Assembly: GCA_009760885.1 (NCBI GenBank)
Contig: CM019713.1
Coordinates: 79,922,247 to 79,986,246, forward strand
DNA length: 64,000 bases
From: Achatina immaculata
Taxonomy: Eukaryota; Mollusca; Gastropoda; Stylommatophora; Achatinidae
Direction of reading: 5' to 3'
Below the pieces are notes generated by a model. The model searched no databases and had not been told where the DNA came from. It saw nothing but the letters and a program-made list of their open reading frames with translations. Position 1 is the stretch's first letter. Each line of letters begins with the position of its first letter. Positions 54,697-64,000 of this stretch are shown here, one piece after another. A program made the translations under genes and the position numbers.

Positions 54697-55680
54697 GTAC
54701 ATGAGACCCAACTAGAAGATCTTGATTTTGCTGATGACATAACTCTTATCAGTAGTAATGTGAATTCCATGCAAGAAAAAACGGATAGCCTGTCTTCACT
54801 GGCTAGCAAAATAGGACTTGAAATTAACAAGGACAAAACAAAAATAATGAAAATTCCTCTGGATCAAAATAGAAAAATACACATAGAAGTGACATATATT
54901 GAAGAAGTCAATCAAAATTGCATACCTTGGCAGCTATATAGACCAGGATGGTGACACTAGAAAAGAAGTTAGGATCAGAACTGCAAAAGGAGCATCAATC
55001 TTCAAGAATCTTGAGAACATATGGAATTCAAAAGTTATAAGCACAAAAACCAAGTTAAGACTATTCAATTCAAATGTAATATCCACCCTCATCTATGCAT
55101 GTGAAAGCTGGAAAAAAAACTAAAGAAATAGAAAAGAAATTAGACTCTTCTGAAAACAAATATCTAAGGAAAATACTCGGCATCAAGTGGAATGAATTCA
55201 AGAACACTGCAGAGATAAGACAGATGACTGAACAACAACCAGTCTCACGGGTGGTCAGGAAACGGAGATGGACATATGTTGGTCACTTGATGAGAAGAAA
55301 TGATCAGAGAATCCCAAAGCACTCTATCACGTGGAACACAACAGGCGAAAGAAAAAGAGGCAGACCACGTGAAACTCTGAAGAGGACACTGTTAATAGAG
55401 GCCAAATTAACAGGCATAAAATAGTTTGATGAGGTTGAAAGACTCGGTGAAGACAGGAAATATTGGCGACCTACTTTGCGATACTTATGTGACGTTTAAC
55501 GGCACGGGAAGGATATAAGATATAAGAAGACTTCATATATATATATATGCACTTCATATAAGAAGACATAAGAAGATTGAAACATTAATTCCGTAAAATA
55601 AAATGTTAATACAAGTTTGAAATCTGGTGTGCATTACGACTACAGTAATGCTGCGTTTCTTTTTTTCCTTAAATTCTAAT

Positions 55681-55751
55681 AGGTTACAAATATCTGGTAA
55701 TATATATATATATATATATATATAGATATATATATATATATATATATATAG
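55681..55751. repeat. AT microsatellite
   Basis: An (AT)n tract of about 50-70 bp with a single AGAT interruption; a shorter (AT)n lies at 55535-55548 at the RTE 3' end. Confidence 0.9.
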
Positions 55752-55814
55752 GGGTGAGACTGGGTGTGATAGTACGGTCAATAAATCGAACTAATAAGCA
55801 TTATTTTATAATCA

Positions 55815-56260
55815 TTCATCTTACATCCTTCATGTGCCATTAAACATCACATAAAGCTCGCATTGCTCTTTGCTAAGTTCCTTTTTTTCGGCGACTTTTC
55901 CATCTTCTACAAGGGATGTTATGCCCACTAAACAGTATCTACTTTAGAGTTTAACGTGGTCGACCTCTTTTTCTTCGGCCTGTTGTGCTCCACGTAATAG
56001 CTTGCTTTGGTATTCTCTGATTGTTTCTTCTCATCACACGGCCTACAGATATACTTCATCTTTATCTGATCACCTTTGAGACAGGTTGTTGTTTGCTTAT
56101 CTGTCTTATCTCTGTGTTGTTCTTAAATTTTTTCCACTTTATACCAATTTTCCTTAGGCATTTGTTTTCAAAAGGGTCTAATTTCTTGTCCGTTTCTTTA
56201 GTTGATCTCCAGATTTCGCATGCATAAATTAGGGTGGATATCACATTTCAAATGGATAAT
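55815..56260 (-). mobile_element. RTE 3'-terminal fragment, minus strand
   Basis: Complement of the RTE 3' end (CATCCTTCATGTGCCATTAA, 55821) and its C-terminal coding region; the minus frame at 56062-56244 reads NKCLRKIGIKWKKFKNNTEI. 5' truncated at about 56260. Confidence 0.88.
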
Positions 56261-57664
56261 CTATTATTTTATAATACTGTTATTATATCTGTAGGAATAA
56301 TAATATGTTTTAAAGTGGATTGATAATTGTCTGTAGTTTATATCCATTTTATACTGTATTATTTATTTGTTGGTATCTTATCTTTATTACGTATGTGTAA
56401 AAAGAAGCCTCCACAAACTCACATATTTACACAGAACACCAGTAAAGGAAAACAAACACAATCAATACTACTTCTTCAAATAATGATAAAGTTATATTGT
56501 TCTTACATAGTATGATTACATGTTTAGCAAAATCGAACAAAGAATCATATTTTATATGTTGTTATTGATCAGCTTATATTATTAAAAAATCACTAAAACA
56601 ACGTCCTTCAATATTGAAATCCTAAAAAAAAAACGATCACGATAAATTAACAGAGATCAGTAAAACAATCTTAGATATGTATGTTAGTTTGATTTGCAAG
56701 AAAAATAACCCTAGGGTTGCCAACCGACCTAGTTATCTACTACTTATCTATTCCCTTACACACTTCTCCCCCTCCCCCCCCCCCCCCCCTTAGTCTGTTT
56801 ACAAAATTTTTGTATATGGAATATAACAATTTTTTCATAGATATCGTACTGTTCCTATAGAAGGTAAAATGTGCCATAAGCTAGCTCCTTTTGCGACCAG
56901 CGCAAACTGTGGTCTTTTTCCGAACTTGAACTTCTCTCTTTCTGATACCAGACCTGACCTTATTTGACTGTCCGTCAGATCGTACTGGCTATGAATGCTA
57001 TAAACAGAAACTGCTACTGTTTACTGCAGTTGCTGCTAATTTTCTGACATTGCTTTGTTGACTCAGCTGCGTGTGATTATACTAGGTACTCCGAGCGTTT
57101 GGTGCTGAATACTGCCTTGAGCTTTAAATTATCGAGCGTCAGATCAAGTGATTCGTTCAGTTTAGGCACACGTTCAGCTGACGTAACACAAGTTCATGGC
57201 CTCCAATATAATTATCTGTGGAAATTCCATTAGAACTTTACACACAAGGAAATACACCTTTGCTTAAAAGACAAAAAAAAAATATCAGAGCATACATAGT
57301 ATAGGCTGTCTGCCGTAAAATATTTCTTTCATTTCTACCGTTAGCTCCTTTCATATGTCCCTTCCCTCCGTCTCCTCGACGAAACCTTCTGGTACCATTC
57401 CTCGACCCTGTGTCCATGATTTAACTGTTTACGTCCACGATGTGATGTGTCAGAGCTGGTTCACTGAGCTTTGATTCTGGTGCATGTGATGTGGCGTGGA
57501 CAGAATTTCCCACGTACAATGTTTAAACGCCGAACTTTGGCTGATTCATTTCTGTTTGTAGCACACGCTGACCTTCAATGTCCTCGTGGTGTCTTAAATT
57601 TTGAAAATATGGTCAGCTCTGACAAATGAGGCTGTATGCCTTTTGTCTAGCCGTCTACGTGTAT
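56261..57664. other. 1.4 kb without recognised gene
   Basis: It contains a ~49-bp motif (CTAGGGTTGCCAAC..., 56710-56758) shared inverted with 15226-15274, directly followed by a poly-C tract (56765-56790). No protein is recognised. Confidence 0.45.
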
Positions 57665-58110
57665 CAAATATCTTCTTCCATCTTACTTCTTTCCGGTGCC
57701 GTTAAATTTCACAGAGGTCTCGCATATTTCTTAGCCAAGTTTTCCTGTTTTCGGCGAATTTTTCAACTTCATCGAAGGATGTTATGCCCACAAAACTGAC
57801 ATCTCTTAACAATGTTCTCTTTAGAGTTTCACATGGTCAAACTCTTTTTTTTTTCAGCCTATTGTGCTCCACCTGTTATCCTATTTTGGTATTCTCTGAT
57901 TTTTTCTTCTCATCACATGGCCTACATATATCTGTCTCTTTTTTTTACCACCAGTGAGACAAGTTGTTGTTTACTCATCTGTCTTATCTCTGTGTTGTTC
58001 TTAAATTAATTGTACTTTATACTAAGTATTTTCCTTAGGTATTTGTTTTCAGAAGAGTCTAATTTATTGTCTATTTCAGTAGTTGATTTCCAGTTTTCTC
58101 TAGCATAAAT
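57665..58110 (-). mobile_element. RTE 3'-terminal fragment, minus strand
   Basis: Complement of the RTE 3' end (TTTCCGGTGCCGTTAAATTT, 57689) and C-terminal coding region, closely parallel to 55815-56260. It ends near 58110 where the next element begins. Confidence 0.87.
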
Positions 58111-59087
58111 AAGGATGCAAAGAATTGGACAAACAACTGTAAGGGAAAAACCTTGAGCAAAAACTGAAAGCATTTGGTAACATCATATATCTTCACTGCC
58201 ACAAAGAGTTTCAAACCAAACAGGCAAGAAGAGAAAAAGTAACACCAAGAAAGTCCAGAAGACAGAGGAAAATAGAAGCAATAAGACAGCAGAAGAACCA
58301 TGCACTGAAAATGCTCCAGAAGGAACACGAATCAGAAAAGGAAGGACTAAGACAGGTTTGGCATCATCTAAAATCCCAGCACAATGCCCTTTGCAGAGCT
58401 GACAGACTATGTAAAAGTAAGAGGGAAACTAGATATGTAAGAGAGAAGTTCTACCGAAATCCCTTCAGGTTTGCCAAGCAGTTATTTGAACAGCCAAAAT
58501 CAGGTACGCTGAAAGCAGGCAGGGAGGTGCTCGAGAAACATCTGAGCAAGACATACTCTGATAAAAATCAGCATACACCCCTCGAGCAGATGAAAGGTCT
58601 AGTGTGGACCAAGAAGTAGAGAGGATCGTAGGAAAAGCTAAAGGCAAGTCAGCACCAGGTCCGAATGGCGTCCCTTACATACTTTACAAAAGATGTCCCG
58701 AATTTCTAAAGAAGCTCCATGAAATTCTACGAACAGCATGGACCAAGGGACTCATAAGTAAAGAATGGAAAAAAAGGCTAACAGAGTATTCATCCCAAAG
58801 GAGCAGAATTCCACTGAAATAAACCAGTTCAGACCGATCTCACTTCTGAATGTGGAAGGAAAGATATTCTTCTCCGTAATGGTAAATAGACTAACAACAT
58901 ACCTCCTAGATAATGGTTATGTTTATACATCTGTGCAGAAGGGAGAAATTCCAGGTTCCCCAGGATGTCTCGAGCATGCTTCAATGATTTAGGAAGCTAT
59001 TCAGCAGGCAAGATCTGGAAAGCAAGATCTACAGATAATGTGGCTTGACCTAGCCAGTGTGTATGGCTCAGTACCACACCAGATGAT

Positions 59088-59777
59088 ATGGCTAGCACTA
59101 GACATGTATCATGTGCCAAAATAAACACGAAGATGCTGAAAATGAACTTCACAGGCTTCCTCATGAGGTTTAGAACATTAGGATGTATTACAAGATGGAT
59201 TGAGTTCCAGGTAGGAACTGCAATGGGCTGTACAATATCTCCCATACTGTTCGTACTAGCCATGCAAGTAATCTTGAAAGCAGCAGAAGGAGCAGCAGAA
59301 GGCCCAAGGTTCAGAAATGGATGTCAAATGCCACCACTAAAAGCATTCATGGATGACACAACAGTAATAACAACCAGTGAAGCACAGGGACAAAAGATGT
59401 TAGAGCGTTTGGATAGCCTGATCATATGGTGCCGCATGAGCTTCAAGCCAAAGAAGTCAAGAAATCTGTCACTCAGAAAGGGGAAAGTGATAGAAAGATC
59501 GTACACAGTGGCAAATCAAATAATCACAACTGTAGGGGAAGAGCCAGTGAAGAGCCTTGGCAGAGTATATGATGCTTCCATGAAAAACTCAAATGCGGTG
59601 AAGCAGGTCATAGAAATAGTACAGAGTGATATTGAACATCATAGACAAAAGCAGGCTACTGGGGAAGTTCAAAATATGGTGCCTCCAGTTCATGCTGATT
59701 CCAAAACTGATATGGCCACTACTCATTCACAAATTAAGTACCAGCACAGTAGAGGCAGTCGAAAGAAAGATCAATAA
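59088..59777 (+). pseudogene. RT core frame (motifs B and C) of the FMDD element
   Basis: This 229-codon frame carries the RT palm: WIEFQVGTAMGCTISPILF (motif B) and PLKAFMDDTTVITTSE (motif C). FMDD replaces the more usual F/YADD. SFKPKKSRNLSLRKGK matches motif D/E. The last ~45 codons are out of frame, because the matching text continues from 59626 in another frame (GKFKIWCLQFMLIPKLIWPL). The Met is internal, not a start. Confidence 0.82.
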
Positions 59778-60190
59778 ATCCATAAGAAAGTGGCTGGGTA
59801 TACCACCAGGATTAACTGATGTGGCACTGTACTGCAAGAAGAGCAAACTGCAGCTACCATTCAGATCTGTGGTAGGAAAGACAAGGCTTGCAATGATGCT
59901 ATAAGAATCTACAGATCCAGTAGTACGACAAGTGCAGCCAACACTTAAATCTGGACGAAAGTGGAGAGTAAGTGAGGAAGTGACCGCAGCCAGGGAAACG
60001 CAGGAGCTGAAAGAAGTAATAGGATACACCCAGACCAACAGAAGGGGATTTGGTCATGGTGAAATCAAATGGTGATCAAAGGCCTCCTGTAAGGAAAGAA
60101 GGGATATGATCATCAGCGAAGTAAGGAATTCAGAGGATGATAAGCGGGTCCAGAAGACAGTCCAACAGGTACAGCAAGGTCAGTGGACAA

Positions 60191-60250
60191 CATGGGAGGA
60201 AGTCCTGCAGAAATCACTAACATGGGAGGAAGTCCTGCAGAGATCACTAA
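60191..60250 (+). repeat. 30-bp in-frame tandem duplication
   Basis: CATGGGAGGAAGTCCTGCAG plus ten bases is repeated at 60191-60220 and 60221-60250 with one mismatch, duplicating the peptide TWEEVLQKSL inside the element. Confidence 0.95.
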
Positions 60251-60690
60251 CATGGAATGACATTTGGAAAATGGCACCCTTGAGACTTAGCTTCATCATC
60301 AGAGCTACTTATGACCTTCTGCCTACGGGCTCCAACCTATACAAATGGGGTTATCAGAAGACACAAAGTGCCTTCTCTGCAACGAAAGGCAAACATTGGA
60401 ACATGTGCTGTCAGCATGTAGAGTATCATTATATCAAGAACGCTACACCTGGTGGCACAACAGAGTGCTGCAGGAACTAATAGCCATTGTAGACAGGTCA
60501 AAAGATAAAGCAAATAACAGCAAGAGAGTTGAGATCCCACCTAAATACTTCATAGGCGCTGGTACGACACCAAATATTGAAATAAGGGACACTCCTTACC
60601 ATCACTGCTAGATAGCGGAAATGACTGGGATGTGATAGCGGACCTACCAGGAAGAAGAGAATACCCGATCACATCAGTTCATTCTAGCTC

Positions 60691-61479
60691 GTGACCGTCT
60701 GTACTTCGCGTTGTCCTATCCTCGTTGATTTCGTTGTTAATATTGATACTGTCAGAGATCTGAATACCCCCACCGTTAGAAAGATCAACTGTTCTATGTC
60801 TGTCGAAATCACAAAACGTTTGGTTATAACATCAGCACGTGATCGTTAGTATTTCGCATTGTGTTCGCTTTTACGCCAGGTCGTCTCGTCTCGAATTTCG
60901 GAAAAGACACTGAAACTATTTCAACAATGACAAGATATGAATCATATTATTGACGGCACCAGTATAATATTGAAGAGTTGTGAACTATTATTCTTGATGA
61001 CTTTGGTTCTCTGAGCATAACACATCGATGGTTCACAAATATTACAACTTCAATAAATCAGAGCAGAGCAAGTCCGATGATGTTCTCTACGTATTTCATT
61101 TATTTCTGACAAATAAGATATTCGACTTAGAATTCACAACATCACTTGTACTACGATGAAATATGACATCATCTTCGTTAGTTTCGTCGTTGAAGCACAT
61201 CAGTATCAAACTATCATACTCTACATGCAGCATTCAAATTCACAATACGCTACATTTGATAGGTGAACAGTTCTAAACTCCCTACTATATTCGATCTGCA
61301 ACACGTGGTAAATCAGTTACCGACTAAACCACTGTACTCGAAATTTCAAAGTAACCAGTATTCGTATCACTTGAATCACTTTAAACACAGATTCAATCTG
61401 TCCTAAAACTACTTCTGCAAGACTGCTTTTCCTGAGTATCTATTGCCCTAATTGTCCATCTATTCCAACTGTCGTTACC
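60691..61479. other. Unassigned DNA
   Basis: No feature recognised in this ~0.8 kb. Confidence 0.4.
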
Positions 61480-61800
61480 TACGTCTTCTTTCTCTCTCGA
61501 GTCTTCTCTGGTGTGTGTTCTTCTTCTGTTCTTCTCTGATTGTTTATCCTTCTCTCTTCGGGCTCCCTCTTCTGGTGTGTCTATCTTTCTCTTCTTCTCT
61601 TGTTTGGATCGGTCTCAGTTCACTGATCGTCCTCGTTCCACTGTCTTTGGGGCTCTGTCCTCTGTTTCCTCTCTCTACTTCTCTTCCTTCTTCGTCTAGT
61701 CTGTTCTTCCGTCTTCGGGCTCTCTCTTCTGTCTCTTCTTCTTCCTCGTTCCACACTACTTGGTTCCTCCTCGTTTTCCTGTCTCTCCACTCACCTTTTT
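61480..61800. repeat. Pyrimidine-rich tract
   Basis: About 300 bp dominated by C and T on the plus strand with irregular repeats such as CTTCGGGCTC-C-CTCTTCTG (61555 and 61713). Open frames across it (serine/leucine-rich on plus, Glu/Arg-rich on minus) are compositional. Confidence 0.65.
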
Positions 61801-61879
61801 ATCTTCAAGTCCAGCTTGATGGATTAACCAGTAAGTATTTTAGCTCCACCCTTCAAATGTCCACTGGTTCCCACTAGCG

Positions 61880-62467
61880 TTCTGATTGTACGTCACTCAA
61901 ACTGCCCCGTTACTTATATCTCGTAAATCAGTTGTCAAATAGCCCACGCCTCTAATTATTTAATTGGTCATCTGGTCCAGTTTGTCACTCCTTTATTTAA
62001 AAGCCGCGAGCAATCGCGTCATCTAACAGGTGTCAAGTGTCAACACCGTCTATACAATTATTATTTACCTAAGTCATCATCTTGCTATTTCATGTCGGAT
62101 GTTTATTGTGTCCTCGCTTTTCATTGTGTCTGACTTTTCTATTCATCTTTTCTATTTTGTTTACTCGTGTCAACGTCCAGTCACTGCTTTGTTATCACTG
62201 GACCGTCCTACTTTCTGGTGTCCTTCTTTTGTCTTTCCTACATGACAGCGTCACTGAGTCTTATCTTTTTCTGTTCACTGTTTACTTATGGCCGCGTCTT
62301 GTTCTAGTGTCATGGAAGTTTTATACCTTTCTTTTTCTTTTTTTCGACCTTATTTTCTCTGTTGCTATTCGATCTTACTATTTTCTTTAAAGTATATTTT
62401 CATAATCATTTTCATTAATGATAATAATAATAACAATAATCATTACTTATAAGGCTATGCTACATCA
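61880..62467 (+). repeat. Dispersed repeat, copy 2 of the sequence following the rDNA chimera
   Basis: The part from 62210 to 62467 (TTTCTGGTGTCCTTC to AGGCTATGCTACA) matches 19493-19765. The upstream part 61880-62210 has no counterpart in the 19-kb copy. A TAA/ATA simple repeat lies at 62418-62437. Confidence 0.65.
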
Positions 62468-62690
62468 CTCCAGTTTCAATTTCTTCCAGTGAATTAAATT
62501 TCCGTCAATGAAGGAAGTGTGCCAACGCGCGGAATAGACTGTAGTCAGAGGGTGGGAGGTTGAAAATTTACAGTAGATAGGACAGGACCGCAATTTCTTC
62601 CTATTCTATTGGACCAAGTTGAAAGTAGTAATAACATTTTTGCTAGATTGATGTGAATTATTATTCAATCATTTTATTGTCTGGCCGCCG
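62468..62690 (+). repeat. Dispersed repeat family R, internally deleted copy C
   Basis: It begins TCACTCCAGTTTCAATTTCT and keeps the first ~150 bp of the family, then jumps to GTGAATTATTATTCAATC, the same end seen in copy B at 63983-63999. The middle with the open frame is missing. Confidence 0.65.
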
Positions 62691-63144
62691 TCGTACTGAG
62701 TGGTGGAAGGCTGACTACACCATACATTCACACCTTACGTATAAATAACGGGAACACGAAATAACAATCCTTTTTTCTTACTATAACGATCCTTGTATTT
62801 ACAAAATTGTGATCCACAAGCCAATGCGAATCAAACGAATCCTATGCGCATGAAGTCCATATATTTATATATTTCCACACGCGTTATTGAATCATAAAAA
62901 AGGTTCCATAAATAGTATGATTTCAGTCCTGATTACAAATGCACACAACTAAACTATACACGCCAGCCTCCATCTATCGAATGACCCTCCTTGTCCACGT
63001 CTGCCGCTGGACTTCCACGTGCTCAACTTATCCCCCTTTTTTTCTCTTCTCGTCTTATATACCTGGTCTGCGCCGGACTCGAAGGCCTGGGGATTTCCAT
63101 TCAAAACCGGGTCACTGCTTGATTATTTTTCCACTCCTTACACT
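62691..63144. other. Unassigned DNA
   Basis: No feature recognised between the two R-family copies. Confidence 0.4.
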
Positions 63145-64000
63145 ACATCACTCCAGTTTCAAATTCTTCCAATGAATTAAATTTCCGTCATTGAAGGAAG
63201 TGTGCCAACGCGCGGAATAGACTGTAGTCAGAGGGTGAGAGGTTGAAAATTTACAGTAGATAGGGCAGGACCGCAATTTCCTCCTATTCTATTGGACCAC
63301 GTTGAAAGTGAGCACTGGCTAGTTGTCCTGGACTAGACGCGCCCTCTTCCTGTTATGCTGAGTATCGGGTACGCAGAACATCATGCAGCCGCTTCCGTTG
63401 CTCAGCATAAAGATTCCTGCCCAAGGAACAGCCAAATTAAATCATTTCCAAGTGCAGAGGCTCCTCGAAGTTCTTTCAGATGCAAAGCATAATCTTCTTC
63501 CCGAACTGGCTTCGTCGGACAATTGGCTCTGTGACATGGCCGTGCTGGAGCCAATGGGTACCTGTTTTGAAATACTACAAAATAATCCACTTTTCATACT
63601 CAGTGACGATTCGTTGGTGAAACCTTCTGTTATGTGAGTTTGCTAATGGTTGGCATTAGACATCAACACGGCCGTGCGCTCTGTGGACGATACATGCTTG
63701 GGTCAAGGAGTGTACGAACTTAACGTGGCATCATCGTCCCGACGTGGGCTTGTCTTTGATGTTGCCCCCAGATATGAACCTTTATAACTACTTACTTGCA
63801 GTGCTGTCATCTACTGTTCCGCGTCCTTCCACGTTACAAATTTCAGGGACAGCTGCAGAGGCATTCAGGCTTTTCTTCCAATAATGCAGCAAGAGGACGT
63901 GAAAGACAACCTTGCTGTTCGCCATATTGTAGTATTTATGTTTTATACTTTTATTAATATTTTATATGTGCTTTTACTGACGTGAATTATTATTCAATCT
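63145..64000 (+). repeat. Dispersed repeat family R, copy B
   Basis: It matches 24437-25250 over its whole length, including an open frame at 63383-63637 with ELASSDNWLCDMAVLEPMG and LQNNPLFILSDDSLV and the following GTGAGTTTGC. It runs to the window edge, ending GTGAATTATTATTCAATC. Confidence 0.7.

Larger units (their letters stand above)
53332..55530 (+). mobile_element. 5'-truncated RTE-type retrotransposon, young copy
   Basis: Collinear with 22055-24205 at high identity (the RT region differs at only a few percent of positions). It starts in the linker (ATAAACAGCCACAGCCTAC) and keeps QAGFRKGRSCLNQIFILRII, FIDFNKAFDSIHRDSLW, GVKQGCILSPLLFG, LDFADDITLI and the C-terminus. It ends GGCACGGGAAGGATATAAGA at about 55525. 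Breaks include a TAA at 53783, a frameshift near 53850, a palindromic insertion at 54021-54081, a TAG at 54694 and later shifts. Confidence 0.92.
58110..60690 (+). mobile_element. Retrotransposon with FMDD-type reverse transcriptase and C-terminal zinc knuckle
   Basis: In order on the plus strand: a basic coiled N-terminal part (58140-58610, QKNHALKMLQKEHESEK), KAKGKSAPGPNGVPYILYKR (58640), FRPISLLNVEGKIFFSVMVNR (58830), IMWLDLASVYGSVPH (motif A, 59035), VGTAMGCTISPILFVLAMQV (motif B, 59215), AFMDDTTVI (motif C, 59345), then a thumb-like region. A zinc-knuckle CLLCNERQTLEHVLSAC follows at 60370. At 60600-60690, after a shift, LLDSGNDWDVIADLPGR appears; this precedes a PD-(D/E)XK-like tail in relatives, a piece of which lies at 6950-7270. 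Frames change at about 58620, 58800, 58990, 59100, 59640, 59900 and 60480, so it is inactive. Confidence 0.82.

Noticed and set aside
61452..61877. 141-codon serine/leucine-rich frame
   Set aside because: It is produced by the pyrimidine-rich composition; there is no start context, domain or homologue.

Overview
This window looks like nuclear genomic DNA of a mollusc, most likely a gastropod. It is AT-rich and has no dense gene packing. It carries GT-AG introns, tRNA-like SINE heads, Tc1/mariner, RTE-type, Penelope-like and LTR-type elements, and a decayed piece of nuclear rDNA. The gastropod assignment rests mainly on one split gene on the minus strand. Its exons resemble, from memory, the signal peptide / EGF / galactose-binding / F5/8 type C secreted or membrane proteins that are expanded in gastropods. 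That is an inference; no search could be run.

The host gene runs right to left: signal-peptide exon (28963-28888), EGF-like exon (27052-26915), second half of a jelly-roll domain (12242-12063), first half of an F5/8 type C domain (5339-5115) and its second half (3329-3114). Every junction is phase 1 and the frame reads through each one I could join. One expected exon, the first half of the first jelly-roll between 26914 and 12243, was not found, and the gene continues past the left edge. Nearly all the DNA between these exons is mobile-element wreckage.

1-5.1 kb holds minisatellites, two fragments of non-LTR retrotransposons, a broken RNase H domain and a SINE. 5.3-12 kb is one intron mostly filled by a mariner with TA-flanked inverted ends (5578-11080). 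That element contains a second mariner-like element (6338-7892), a broken repeat-associated gene and smaller insertions. 12.2-26.9 kb contains an rDNA chimera (external spacer plus the first ~520 nt of 18S, joined to tandem repeats), a near-complete but broken RTE element (21.1-24.2 kb) and a dispersed repeat. 27.1-28.2 kb has a 5'-inverted non-LTR insertion.

To the right of the host gene (29-64 kb) I recognise no host gene. The DNA is a patchwork: RTE 3' ends in both orientations, two Penelope-like elements with GIY-YIG endonuclease remains, several APE-type non-LTR elements, Tc1-like transposase relics, a pair of ~0.8-kb LTR-like direct repeats enclosing another retrotransposon, minisatellites split by insertions, and a reverse transcriptase with an FMDD active site (58.1-60.7 kb).

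Every mobile-element protein examined has stops, frameshifts or truncation, so none looks autonomous. I see no clearly new functional system. The most unusual items are the rDNA-tandem-repeat chimera, a perfect 30-bp snap-back palindrome inside an RTE copy, a minisatellite apparently grown from a splice-donor region, and the nest of transposons filling one intron.
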